A stretch of DNA of 64,000 bases, from contig VZTI01004092.1 of the NCBI GenBank assembly GCA_013397865.1, positions 1,157,852-1,221,851 on the forward strand. Direction: 5' to 3'. This document shows positions 39,401 to 46,763 of this stretch, one piece after another. Source of the DNA: Struthidea cinerea. Its lineage: Eukaryota > Chordata > Aves > Passeriformes > Corcoracidae. The notes beneath the pieces were generated by a model. It saw nothing but the letters and a program-made list of their open reading frames with translations, had not been told where the DNA came from and did no database searches. The position numbers were made by a program, and so were the translations under genes. How positions within the stretch are numbered: position 1 is the stretch's first letter; each line of letters starts with the position of its first letter.

Positions 39401-42048
39401 GAGATATTCTCTGCATTCTGGATTCCCACAAACAGCCTAATAAAGAGAAACGTGCCTGGGGCACAGGCAAATCCTCGTGTTTGATTCCCACACTTCGGTG
39501 TGTTTGGCTGCCCACAGTCTGTGCCAATGAGGTGATCTGCATAAAGATGTTTGGGGTCTGCCAGGGGGCATGAAAACGTTGCCTAATAGTCAAAGATCTG
39601 TCTGCATCCACCTGTAGTGCTGGAGGTGCCAGGGACGCAGTGGGAGCCCCGGGACAGTCCCTGCTTCAAGATGATGAATTGTGAGAAGGTGCCCAACCTA
39701 CCTGAAGAAAAGGAGGCTGAGAGAAGGACTGAAGTGAGGGCTGGCTGGTTCTCCCCTATTTCACAGCGAAATAAGAGGAGATGAAAAGGCTCAAGAAGTG
39801 GGGCTGCAAGGTAAACTTGAGCTGCTTAAACTGCTCAAGTGAAGTTAGGGCAGGGCACAACACAACATGAATTTAAGAGATTATTCTTTGCTGGAGCGTT
39901 TACAGAGCAAGGCTGGATGAAGCTCATCTGTGCCCCCTGCTCAAAGTGACATTTTCCTTCTGAGTCACAGGTGACACTGTGTCCAGCTCAGGGATCTCCA
40001 GAGACCGTGCCCAGGCCTCGACACACGCAAGAGCAAATCAGACACCTTGCCCCCTCCAAGAACAAAACTGTGTATGAGGAGTGGGCAGGCAAGTGGTATT
40101 ATTTTATAAGGCTGTCAGACCATCAGGAAAATACATCTCTGCCTTAATTCTTCTTGACACGAACACTAGATTGGATTTGGTTACATTCAGGCTTCTTTTT
40201 CATCAGAAACTGAGCTTTCCTTGCTTCCAATGAATCATACCGATGGCTGGTAAGAGTTGTCAATTTTTGCTCAAGAACTAGGTGCTGTAACCCCAATTCT
40301 TAGTGGCACTATGAGCACCTGCACGTCTCATTTAACCCCTCTCCCAAAGGGATCAAGATCCTAAGAGACAAAACACATGATCCCGTGCACCACATCCAGA
40401 GGGGTAGCACAGCACAGCTCTTGGCACTCACCTCGGTACCACACGTGCCATTCCTGGCCTGCACGGACAACTTTCACAGCTCTGGTACCTTCAGGCGAAC
40501 CCCAGCTCCCCGTCCCCAGTCAGTCTCACTGACTCTTGGGCCTCAAGGAACAGGGGCTCCCTGAATCTGTCAGCAGAAGCAGTGCCAGCTGGCTGTGTTG
40601 GCCCACACCTGCACAGCATCAGAAGGATGCCTGACTATCAAATAACCCCAATCTGCATCTTCCCCCCACCCAGAGCTCCAGCTCTCACCAGAGATGCTCA
40701 CGTGTCACTTTGCCTTTGGCAGCTATGGCTTGGGGACCCCAGGGGACAACAGGCAATGCAGAAGCATCATCAAAACTGCTACAAGCCAAATTTTGCTTGC
40801 ATCTACATCCTGCTGCAGCTGCCTCATGGTTAGTGCATGAAGTACCTTTATCAGTGCTGGCAGCTTTTTACTGCACGGTGCCTCTTTCCCCCCAAGAGGA
40901 GCTGATGATTAGCACAGCCCTTGGTGATGGGTGCTGAAAGCCTGGTCTTGGCCAAACCTAGCAAAGTTCGTGCTGCAGGATGTGATCCCTTACTCCAGGC
41001 AAAAAGCAGCACTCTGGGGAGAGGGGAACAGGGCTTAGCAGCAAGGCAAGGAAAACGATATCCAACTCCTTTGTGCTGCACTGGGATGTGGGTGCAATTG
41101 CTAATATGAGGACAGAAGTCAGACACCTGAAGACAGACCTAGGGACAACTCATGGCTTGTGTTGAGGAATCAGAGAAAGAGCAAAGAAAAAAGAACTGGA
41201 TGACCACAGAGTGGAGTCTGCACTCCTCTGGATGCAATCAGCAGCCACCAGTCTCCCAGAGCAGCACTCCGGAGGGGCAGGGCAGAGATCCCCAAGGCTG
41301 AAAGAGGGGCAGCCATTCACCACTGACTTAAGTCAGCTACAAAAGGGACCACTTGTTTAAAGCCCCTGGAGCTACACCCTTGAATGTTGGTTTACTGCAG
41401 TAGTTAGTGCCCGTTTGGTGATCAACCCAAGCAGAGCTCTGAGCCTCTGGCTTCCAGGGCACCTGCCTGAAGCAGAGTCTTAAGGGCAAAATTCAAAGAA
41501 TTGATAAACAACTGGCTGAATACGGATGAGAAAGCAAAAAGAAATTAGTGTCAGCTGGAGAGCTGCAGGAGAGGACGATGGGGTGACAATGAGCAGGTGA
41601 GTGATGAGTAGCAGAGGGACTCAGGAAAGGAGGAGTGAAGGGTCAGTACAGGAGAGCAGGAAGTGATCTTCAGCGGGGAAACAGAAGGAGGGCCGTTAAA
41701 GAGTATTTTTAACAAAAAATGGTACAATTAAGGTGGTGTGCAGCAATGGCTGATGAAAGCAGGGAAGGCATTGAATGGATCTCCCTCTGCAGCTCACGGA
41801 GGGTGGCCACAGGGCATCTCCCTGAGCTTATGGACATGGAGCTCTGTGATTTTAAAAGACAGCTGGACACCAGTGCCTCATTCTTTCCTCCACCCTGGGG
41901 GGAGCCTTGGAAGGCCACATGGGGAGGTGAGATGAAGCAAAGGGAACCCTCACAGATTTTGCCTACCTTCTGCAACAGGAGGGAGCCCGAATACTTAGTC
42001 ACAATGGAGTACAGCTCCCCACCAAAGGCATCTGCCCAGGACTTCACC
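364..42048 (-). CDS. CACNA2D4: CACNA2D4, calcium channel alpha2delta-4 subunit, 18 internal exons (partial gene)
   Basis: The spliced minus-strand product is the N-terminal half of an alpha2delta subunit: an extracellular, membrane-anchored protein that raises surface expression of Cav1/Cav2 channels. Alpha2delta-4 works with Cav1.4 at photoreceptor ribbon synapses. Exons run from 42048 down to 364 with AG/GT borders and unbroken phase. In order they encode the mature N-terminus, the VWA_N region, a VWA domain with the MIDAS motif DVSGS, and Cache-like sequence. Paralogue choice rests on segments I recall as alpha2delta-4-like rather than alpha2delta-3-like, such as KGLRMTIAKHT, IACNNK and KPKPNYNSVDLSEVEWED. 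No stop or frameshift interrupts the exons, so the gene looks functional. About 570 of roughly 1,130 residues are covered. The signal-peptide exon is missing (probably in the gap at 46764-47301) and the 3' exons lie left of the window. Vertebrate gene order is usually LRTM2, CACNA2D4, DCP1B, CACNA1C; neither LRTM2 nor DCP1B was recognised here. Confidence 0.95.
1622..1840 (-). mobile_element. CR1 retrotransposon 3' fragment
   Basis: Read on the plus strand it begins ACACAGAATCACCGAGGTTGG and continues through CCAGGGATGGTGACTCCACC and CTCCCTGGGCAGTCCATTCC. This is the reverse complement of the well-known avian CR1 3' end, so the element is in minus orientation and 5' truncated, as most CR1 copies are. 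The outer limit near 1840 is approximate. Confidence 0.85.
2179..2555 (-). mobile_element. Solo LTR, class II ERV-like, copy 1 of a four-copy family
   Basis: 377 bp, starting TGTCGCTGTTACATCC in minus orientation and ending CACCTACA, giving TG...CA ends. The flanks gctacg (2173-2178) and gctaca (2556-2561) look like a 6-bp target duplication with one change; 6-bp duplications are typical of class II (alpha/beta-type) ERVs. A close copy lies inverted at 61700-62090, and a diverged subfamily at 28120 and 56503. No gag, pol or env flanks it, so it is a solo LTR. Short ORFs inside are shared with the second copy only because the DNA is. Confidence 0.85.
3395..3640 (+). mobile_element. Decayed CR1 reverse transcriptase fragment
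   Basis: A plus-strand frame near 3405 reads MDEGNKGRAIYLGLYKVLE then TASHELLFQRI, followed by stops. This resembles the CR1/LINE reverse transcriptase palm segment, whose usual form has D.KAFDTVSH after a GRAVDV-type lead. The catalytic region is broken by stops. It is an old, inactive relic; the boundaries are rough. Confidence 0.6.
5016..5087 (-). CDS. CACNA2D4: CACNA2D4 exon 18
   Basis: 72 nt, 24 codons, phase 0. It encodes LRTAMINGETGYLSMDVKVP and VDKG, a conserved segment after the first Cache module. Acceptor CACCTCTGCAG, donor GTAAGC. Confidence 0.94.
6098..6625 (-). mobile_element. CR1 retrotransposon 3' fragment (~530 bp)
   Basis: On the plus strand it opens with TTAGAATCAGAGAATATCC. 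It continues through typical CR1 3' UTR phrases such as GGGGAGCCTGTTCCAGTGCC, TTCCTGATACCCAACCTAAG and GCCTCCTCCAGGCTGAACAG. It is in minus orientation and 5' truncated. It is the longest clear CR1 in the window. The 206-codon minus-strand ORF across it is CR1 untranslated sequence, not a gene. Confidence 0.9.
7801..8106. repeat. Minisatellite, 6 tandem copies of a 51-bp unit
   Basis: Six head-to-tail units begin at 7801, 7852, 7903, 7954, 8005 and 8056, each starting TCTGGTCAGTTATTG. Copies are nearly identical; visible variants are C/T changes in the GTTTTC/GTTTTT/GCTTTC stretch. Every unit contains CCACACCTGTG. Since 51 is a multiple of three, frames stay open on both strands and give artificial 17-residue repeat ORFs; nothing suggests translation. 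It lies in intron 17, about 520 bp downstream (gene sense) of exon 17. Confidence 0.97.
8629..8715 (-). CDS. CACNA2D4: CACNA2D4 exon 17
   Basis: 87 nt, 29 codons, phase 0. It encodes YKEGKKLKPK, PNYNSVDLSEVEWED and RDEI. The acceptor TAAATGCCAG is preceded by an uninterrupted run of 21 U in the sense strand (8725-8745). Donor GTGAGT. Confidence 0.95.
8725..8745 (+). repeat. A21 homopolymer forming a U21 polypyrimidine tract upstream of exon 17
   Basis: Twenty-one consecutive A on the plus strand. On the gene strand this is U21 ending ten bases from the AG|exon 17 junction at 8715, so it serves as the polypyrimidine tract. Confidence 0.95.
9671..9745 (-). CDS. CACNA2D4: CACNA2D4 exon 16
   Basis: 75 nt, 25 codons, phase 0. 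It encodes [20 protein letters not shown] and DLRPL. The GYAF...NGYIL.HPDLR pattern is the classic Cache signature. Acceptor CTTTCTCCAG, donor GTACGT. Confidence 0.96.
9746..12106 (-). other. CACNA2D4 intron 15
   Basis: 2.4-kb intron; no exon, RNA gene or clear transposon recognised. The shorter intron 16 (8716-9670) likewise shows only the homopolymer at its exon 17 end. Confidence 0.65.
12107..12187 (-). CDS. CACNA2D4: CACNA2D4 exon 15
   Basis: 81 nt, 27 codons, phase 0. It encodes RSHGILLGVVGSDVPL and LLKLAPRYK, a Cache-like ligand-pocket segment conserved across alpha2delta proteins. Acceptor TTGTTTTAAAG, donor GTAAGA. Confidence 0.95.
12740..13240 (+). mobile_element. Ancient CR1/L3-like LINE relic
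   Basis: The plus strand follows the order of old amniote CR1 3' ends: a phrase near 12810 (AGAAATGGTACAGAAAAGAG), CTTTTTAATCTAGCAGAGG, CAATTTTTCACGAAG, CTGGATGTCTTTCTTC, then AGACTAGACAAGGTAATGATC and TTCCAGCATGAAATTTTAGG at the end. It is heavily diverged compared with the bird-type CR1 copies elsewhere in the window, so it probably predates bird radiation. Limits are approximate. It lies in intron 14. Confidence 0.65.
13489..13566 (-). CDS. CACNA2D4: CACNA2D4 exon 14
   Basis: 78 nt, 26 codons, phase 0. It encodes LFASQAQSLLLMTTVAMP and VFSKKNET. NET is a possible glycosylation sequon. TTVAMPVFSKKN is the entry strand of the Cache-like domain. Acceptor TTCTGTGGCAG, donor GTGAGT. Confidence 0.95.
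13567..15718 (-). other. CACNA2D4 intron 13
   Basis: 2.2-kb intron. A-rich stretches occur around 13900-14060. No transposon or RNA gene recognised. Confidence 0.65.
15719..15852 (-). CDS. CACNA2D4: CACNA2D4 exon 13
   Basis: 134 nt. It encodes YYTQISTLADVQENVMEYL, then LSRPMVINHDHDIIWTEAY and MDSA. It closes the VWA domain and enters the linker to the Cache-like region. It starts with two bases of a split Gly codon and ends in phase 0. Acceptor TCTCCACAAAG, donor GTAAGG. Confidence 0.96.
15853..17846 (-). other. CACNA2D4 intron 12
   Basis: 2.0-kb intron with no recognised element. Its 5' splice site is the weak GTGCCG next to exon 12. Confidence 0.65.
17847..17925 (-). CDS. CACNA2D4: CACNA2D4 exon 12
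   Basis: 79 nt. It encodes VRVFTYLIGREVTF and then VKWIACNNK, the C-terminal VWA beta strand and helix. It ends after the first base of a Gly codon. Acceptor TTGTTCCCAG. The donor GTGCCG departs from the GTRAGT consensus at several positions, yet the phase joins exon 13 correctly. Confidence 0.95.
18508..18650 (-). mobile_element. Probable old CR1 3' fragment
   Basis: AATCACAGACATCAGAGTAA followed by GGGCTGGAAGGCACCTAGAG and a CCCCTGGCCCC stretch resembles a diverged CR1 3' end in minus orientation, in intron 11 (17926-18998). Identity is too low to be sure from reading alone. Confidence 0.4.
18999..19112 (-). CDS. CACNA2D4: CACNA2D4 exon 11, VWA core
   Basis: 114 nt, 38 codons, phase 0. 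It encodes CNQAIMLITDGAVEDYE and FEKYNWPDRK. The ITDG strand-loop carries the later metal-coordinating Asp typical of VWA folds. Acceptor CTGTCTGCAG. The donor is GTTTGT, weaker than its neighbours. It is separated from exon 10 by the longest intron between placed exons (19113-25822). Confidence 0.96.
19113..25822 (-). other. CACNA2D4 intron 10
   Basis: 6.7-kb intron. Apart from a short CR1 tail at 25088-25140 I see no repeat or exon. A GC-rich patch around 24.2-24.7 kb leaves frames open on both strands by composition; I do not recognise a protein there. Confidence 0.65.
25088..25140 (+). mobile_element. CR1 3' tail
   Basis: TTTTAAGGACCCTTCCAACC leads to TTCTATGATTCTATGA, the diagnostic terminal repeat of avian CR1. 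Plus orientation. Only about 50 bp are clear, so this is a strongly 5'-truncated insertion. Confidence 0.85.
25823..25912 (-). CDS. CACNA2D4: CACNA2D4 exon 10
   Basis: 90 nt, 30 codons, phase 0. It encodes HFKQLVEELQAKGVG and then KALTESFKILRE, an amphipathic VWA helix. It is less conserved than its neighbours, as in other alpha2delta proteins. Acceptor CTTCTTGCCAG, donor GTAAGA. The upstream intron holds no recognisable repeat. Confidence 0.93.
26768..26842 (-). CDS. CACNA2D4: CACNA2D4 exon 9
   Basis: 75 nt, 25 codons, phase 0. It encodes YNDYVHFIEPCFKGILVQ and ends ADRDNRE, within the VWA domain. Acceptor TCTCTTTGCAG, donor GTGAGT. Confidence 0.95.
28120..28500 (+). mobile_element. Solo LTR, class II ERV-like, copy 2 (subfamily A)
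   Basis: 381 bp from TGTCGCTGTAAAGTACCG to CAGCATCTACA. The flanks are a perfect 6-bp target duplication, ccttgc at 28114-28119 and 28501-28506, which fixes both ends and supports class II ERV origin. It shares a core with the other three copies (GTGTGTTGA...CATCCACCCCTTGAG). No internal viral genes. It sits in intron 8 in antisense orientation to CACNA2D4. Confidence 0.92.
28786..28936 (-). CDS. CACNA2D4: CACNA2D4 exon 8, VWA domain with MIDAS
   Basis: 151 nt. It encodes the start of the VWA domain, YIQAATSPKDIVI, followed by DVSGSMKGLRMTIAKHT and LDTLGENDFVNIIA. DVSGS is an intact DxSxS metal-ion-dependent adhesion site; in this family the MIDAS is needed for channel trafficking. Acceptor TTTTTCGTGCAG, donor GTATGT. 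This exon alone nearly identifies alpha2delta-4. Confidence 0.97.
29369..29429 (-). CDS. CACNA2D4: CACNA2D4 exon 7
   Basis: 61 nt. It encodes GIKWLPDENGVISFDCRNRG plus the first two bases of Trp. The CRNRGW motif is the family signature at the junction of the VWA_N and VWA regions. Acceptor GCTCTCTTCAG, donor GTAAGT. Both ends are split codons and both neighbours complete them correctly. Confidence 0.96.
30335..30466 (-). CDS. CACNA2D4: CACNA2D4 exon 6
   Basis: 132 nt. It encodes ILNGVYMSEALNPIF, DPTLTWQYFGSSTGFFR and LYPG, the highly conserved block just before the VWA domain. It starts with two bases of a split Asp codon and ends with one base of a split Gly codon. Acceptor CTTCCCCACAG, donor GTAAAA. 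Confidence 0.96.
32105..32267 (-). CDS. CACNA2D4: CACNA2D4 exon 5
   Basis: 163 nt. It encodes FDYYNSLLINDKDE at the start and QLPTNVYNK at the end, both strongly conserved in the alpha2delta N-terminal region. It contains an NTT sequon (VNTTYSD). Acceptor CATCAACAG, donor GTAATG. It ends after the first base of a codon (AAA G), which is completed as Asp by exon 6. Confidence 0.96.
33845..33904 (-). CDS. CACNA2D4: CACNA2D4 exon 4
   Basis: 60 nt, 20 codons, phase 0 at both ends. It encodes RLVEAAEDADLNHEYNSS, part of the VWA_N region. NSS is a possible N-glycosylation sequon, as expected for an extracellular chain. Acceptor TTGCTTTAG, donor GTGAGT. Confidence 0.94.
33905..35383 (-). other. CACNA2D4 intron 3
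   Basis: 1.5-kb intron with no recognised element. Confidence 0.6.
35384..35500 (-). CDS. CACNA2D4: CACNA2D4 exon 3
   Basis: 117 nt, 39 codons, phase 0 at both ends. It encodes KYKDVE, then DGLELVKKFSEQMESM and RRKVEAVE: the helical start of the VWA_N region that precedes the VWA domain in all alpha2delta proteins. Acceptor CCTTGGGTAG, donor GTATGA. The preceding intron (35501-41966) is one of the longest in the window. Confidence 0.95.
35501..41966 (-). other. CACNA2D4 intron 2
   Basis: 6.5-kb intron. A CpG-richer stretch at about 36.9-37.2 kb and a poly-T at 37373-37386 precede the LTR at 38813-39430. Nothing else recognised. Confidence 0.65.
38813..39430 (-). mobile_element. Solo LTR, unrelated family (618 bp)
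   Basis: In minus orientation it starts TGTGGGAATCCAGAATGC and ends AACTCTCCCACA, giving TGTGGGA/TCCCACA inverted ends. An AATAAA signal (38892-38897 on the complement) lies about 80 bp from the 3' end, as expected for an R/U5 junction. I find no matching target duplication, and a second TGTGGGAATC lies further out (39483-39492), so the outer border is uncertain. Orientation matches CACNA2D4. No viral genes flank it. Confidence 0.7.
41967..42048 (-). CDS. CACNA2D4: CACNA2D4 exon 2 (numbering assumes one unseen 5' exon)
   Basis: 82 nt. It encodes KSWADAFGGELYSIVTKY and ends SLLLQK, the conserved start of the mature alpha2 chain just after the signal peptide. The acceptor is CTTTCTTTAG and the donor is GTAGGC. 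The first base completes a codon begun in the missing exon 1; the exon ends on a codon boundary. The frame stays open upstream into the intron (see findings). Confidence 0.95.
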
Positions 42049-45000
42049 CTAAAGAAAGGCCAAAGAAAGAAAAACAATGTTAGCAATGCAAAGGCTGCAG
42101 AACTGGTTACTTCCTCAGACATGCAAAGCTCCATCTTTCTGAGCACGAATCCCCCTATACTTCTCCAAGCCACTCTTCCAACAGAGGCACTGTTTTGTCC
42201 CCAGACTCTAGCCAGACAAGCAGCAAGGCAGGAAACAGTGCTGCTCTCGGACATTCTGCCCAGGACACTGGTCAGCAGGGAGAAACACTGAGTTCTGCTG
42301 GTCTCAGTCAGTCTGCTTTGAGTTGAATCCGTCCCACCTAACTTCAGACGTACAAATTTGGTCTTAGAGAGCATCCGAGTTCCTTCTGCTGTTGGCAAAG
42401 GGAAATAAATTGCTTTCTGCAGACACCTATTTGTCTTCCCTGACAGACCCTGGGGTGAAGGGCTAGACAACCAGTGCCAAACCTGCTGAAGAGAAGTAAG
42501 TGTCAGACCTTAAGGAAGGTGTCATGATTCCCCCCCTTGGATTCAGCTCCTCCAGCAGAGCAGGCCAGAGACTGACGAGCCAGACGACTCCTCTGCTCTC
42601 ACTGGTGGTGCTGCTGCTGCTGGATGATGCCACAGCAGATCGTGCATGGTCATTGTCAGCACCCCTCACACTTGTGCCATCCTGGAAATAACAGATGGCA
42701 GCAATCCCACATGGAGAAGCAGCCCGAACACCGAGCCATCCAAATCAAAGTAGAGGGCTCCCAAAATTGACAGAGCACTTCATCAGAGAGCTGCTACATG
42801 ATCCACACGGGGCAGCTCCACCAACGAGGATTCACCTAAGAGAGACGTACTTAATGCAATAAATGGCCTTCTCCACTTACCAGAGTACAACCACTTATTT
42901 CTGGTGTGCAGAGTCTTACCTACAGCTCCCAGTGGATTTCTTCAAGTCCCAAGCAGGATTCAACCCCAGGGCCTGATTTCCCAGTGCACTGCACCACAAA
43001 TAGCACACCATCAGAGAGATGAGCTCGGGAGCAAAGCCAGCACAGCAATGGTGGAATAATCACAACAGCTCCCTTCAACCCAGGAAAGCCAGCTCAGACC
43101 CCGCTCTTGCACACAGGCAGCTATAGGGGATGATGTGGAGCACACAAAAAACTCCAGCTCTGCACCACACCTCTCCCCACTGCTATAAAAAGGCATGAGA
43201 GAGTGGGTGCCTTTTTAAATCAATCCTTAATTGGCAGCAAGGCATTCATATTTAACCACTGAGTGTGAACTAGCACCAGCTGAAGTCAAAGTTTTTTTCT
43301 TTTTTTTTTTTATTGTGCTCTGCATCTTATTTTGAGAGCCAGAGCTTTTATCTCATCATTTCATCCTCAGAGAAAAAAGCATACAGGTATTTTCTAGGAG
43401 ACCAGGATTTATTGGGCTATATCAGAGTTACTCCAGCAAGCCTAGAATAAAAGAGGGAAGGAGAAAGAGGGATCCCACGGGATGCTTTCCTGTTTGTTGT
43501 AGTAGTGACTAATGCATCCCCTTAGATATGAGGATCTCTGCATCAACGTTTAACTCGGTGCCCATCTGCTGCTGCTGGCTTTTTAAGTTTTATGTACGAG
43601 CTGTTTTGTGCTGATATTAACTAATATCCTCCAGTCTCCTCGCCTTTTAAAGTAGGAAGAGAGAACCTAAACATGAAGGTGCAGTAATTTTAGCAAGGAT
43701 GTTTATTTTTACCCCATTTCCCTCCCCCCGCCTCTGTTTTGTGTCACATGTGTGGCCATGTCTGTGCCCCTACTCCTTCCAGCCCTCATCATTTTCCCAC
43801 CCAGCAGGGTGGAAGAGCCTGTGGTGTCAATTTCTCATTAGTGGGTGCATCTTCTTGAAAGTTCTTGAAACTCCCAGTAACAGCAGAACTTGAATAAGAA
43901 AGGGGGTTTGTGTCATTCTGGGATGTCTGCTCTGGCTCAGGGACTGGTATTTCTTCTGGTCTCAAAGCAGAGGAGGAACGAGGCACAAAGACAGGGGGAC
44001 CAAAGAGAGAGCCAGAGAGTGGCAGCTTTGGAGGACTGGTTGGAAAGTTAGGGGGCACAGAGGAACGAGAGGGCACAAAGGTGCCAGATCCCTGTGTTAC
44101 AGGGCTGAAGATTGTGTCATTAAAAATATCTGGTGGCATTTCACAGAAGTTGAAAAGTAGGAAAGTGAAGAGGCAGAAATACACTGGCATTTACATCTTT
44201 AAAAGACAATTATTTGCCAGGGAAATGAACAACCTTAGAGTACTGGGAAATTAAGGGCAGCCTGCTGAACTTAAATAGGTTTCCTTAATTTTCTAATAAA
44301 CAAGTGAGAGAAAAGGTCAGTCTAAAATTCATCAGGTTGCAGAGAAATTTCTTCTAATGTCTCTGGCTCTGTCCAGCTCAGGAGCAGATGTATAAAGGCA
44401 ACAGGAGCACCTTACAGAGGCCATACCAGATTGATCTTTGCCTCTCCCACCAGCATTTCCCAGTGTTTCCATTACCCCAAGAAGAAGCCAGCCCCAACTC
44501 CTCACCATCCTCACAGCTGCCAGCACTCCTGCCCATGCCGTGGCTGGCAGACAGCCGGAGATGTGGCCAGTGGGAAAGAAGAGGTGCTTTGGAAAGGAGA
44601 AGTGGTTTGTGTGCTGAACTTGTGCCCCTGAAGCATCACTAGGAACTGACTGAGCAGATTTTTGCACTGCTGGAGCTAAAGCTGAGTGAGCTTCGGGATA
44701 AGCTGGCGGTGATCCAAGCACGATGCAGCAAAGCCAGACACAGCACAGGCCAAGTGAGCCTTGTGCCGCTTCACCCTGATCAAACCCAGCTGCTGCTTGA
44801 AGGACTCTGGTCTTGCGTCCCCAAAATGTCCCCGTGTAACCCATGAAACAGATCCATTTTCTGTGATTTACTCCCTTTGGGCCTCTGGCCAATGTGATTC
44901 TCCACTGAAATTTCATTTCAAGAGGGCGACTTTTGTGTTTTAGTTAGATTCGTGAGTGGATTTGAAACACCAGGGATTAATTCAGCCGTTGGTCTGGTTT

Positions 45001-46455
45001 TAGTACCAGAGGAGAAAAGCTCTTTTTCTATTGTTTATTCTTCATTCTTGTACAGGAATAAGTTCCAAATTGTGCAAAGTGACGTAATTTTTCTTTTTTT
45101 TTTCCCCCAGTACTAAAGGGCTATCACATTATAACGAAACACATCAGAAAAGGATTTGGTCAGAGATTGCCTGCCTCTAATCCCTGCTCTTGTATTCAGG
45201 GGCAAGAACAGCAGAAAGGACAGGCTGGCTTCTAAATGCCACAGGCTTCAATGCTGAAAGGTATTCCTATGCAGTATTTATCCTGGACATGGAAAATTTG
45301 ATGGTTTGAAGTTAGCAGAAGTTGTATTTTATCTTGTGTAACCTCTGTGTCCTTTCTGTGAAACCCAAATCAGAAGCACTTTGCTGGGGAAGGGCTTGAC
45401 AGCGCAAGAATAAAACCGGCAGCAGTTTCCTGAGACCCTCCTGGATAATGTCAGTGCAGCTCCTGGTCAGATGGGCTGCACTGGTGGCACAGCTGTAAGG
45501 GAGTGATTGGCAATTTCTGAATAAAAAACATTTTCCCAAACGCAGGAAAGGGCTTATAGCTGACTTGAGTTGATTTTTCAGATGTTTCTCCTTCTGAAAC
45601 CGGCTGGCAGTGTTGTCTCCTCCGCAGACCAAGCCGCTGTGCTGCACCCACAGCCCTATCCCAGCGCCCCAGAAGCTGCCCCACAACAACTTTTACCAAT
45701 CGCGGCGCCGACATTTTTAATCCTTAAAGGATTTAACTTGTCTAAATCAGCTTAACAAGGTGAAGTTTTTATAAACTGGGGTTGCTGAGAGCTGTTGGGC
45801 TCCTGGGGGGCTGCCAGGGCTGTGCTGCTGGCAGGGAGCTTTCCGGCAGTGACCGCGCTGGAGGAGCCGCTCGTCACACCAACGCACGCGGGCGTGGGTG
45901 CACCGCGAACCCACACCCCAAAAGCTGCACCGAGACTCCCTGCATGTGCAGTGCGTGCACAAACCATGGCTGGGTGTGCTCTGGACTGCAGCTCGGCCTC
46001 TCATTCCTTTGCTCCAGAGCTCTGCGAAGGGCCATTACGCCTTTGTAGAGAGGTGAAGCAAGAACGAGCAAGAAGTGCTGCGGCCTCTCCCTCTCTTTAG
46101 CCTCCTCCCATTAACATCCTCCGACAGCCACACACGTGAATAACCACGTCTGTGTGTATTACCCAGGCTCTTTTCAGCCAGTAGTGATCCAGACCAACGC
46201 AAGGGACCAGAGCTTCGGAGCTGCAAACCTCGCCCTGCACAATCTGGGTCTCATGTGTGGCGAAGAGTTGTGTCTTCGCTCTAACACCCCGTGTGCATCC
46301 CCCACGGCCAGAACCCGGCCAGTGCTGTGCATCCCTTGGGTGTTCCCGGCACACTGAAACCCAGCAGCGTCTACTGAAACCACCACTCTGCTCAGCTGGG
46401 AGCTGCCAGACCGGGGCCACTCGTGTCCGCCTCCATGGTGGGATCTCCACAAGTT

Positions 46456-46512
<57 letters not shown>

Positions 46513-46763
46513 GGGTTTTACGAGCGTGTCTTTAAACTGGTTTTGCCTTCTGCTGCCCAGTGCATTAAGCAGAGCATTAATAGATGTCAAAGTGCTTAAC
46601 TAAAGCTACTAAAGTATCATTGCTACTCTTGACGAATGGGGAAGAAGAGGTATTGCATTCCAGTGTAGACCTGGGCACCGAATCTGCGGCTCCCGTGTCT
46701 GTGTCCTCTGCCAGGAGCCAAGGCATGGAAATGCCACCTCCCTGCAGCGATGTGCCCCTCTGG
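42049..46763 (-). other. Presumed CACNA2D4 intron 1 (downstream of missing exon 1)
   Basis: No further exon recognised between exon 2 and the gap. It holds a poly-T tract at about 43291-43311, an unexplained serine/proline-rich ORF at 43789-44190, a palindromic TAATCCTTAAAGGATTTA at 45718-45735, and the CAG tract. Whether exon 1 is in this stretch, in the gap or beyond it cannot be decided from sequence alone. Confidence 0.55.
46457..46510 (+). repeat. (CAG)18 trinucleotide repeat
   Basis: Eighteen uninterrupted CAG units on the plus strand (CTG on the gene strand). In the CTG (Leu) frame on the gene strand, stops flank the tract on both sides, so it is unlikely to code for poly-leucine. It lies about 250 bp from the assembly gap. 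Confidence 0.97.

Noticed and set aside
41709..42470. 253-codon minus ORF and 190-codon plus ORF across exon 2
   Set aside because: Only 41967-42048 on the minus strand matches CACNA2D4; the rest is intron read-through and an antisense shadow. The short upstream part is kept only as a speculative finding.
46457..46510. Poly-leucine signal peptide encoded by CTG repeats on the gene strand
   Set aside because: The Leu frame is closed by TAA immediately after the repeat and by another TAA 24 bases before it, without an ATG between.
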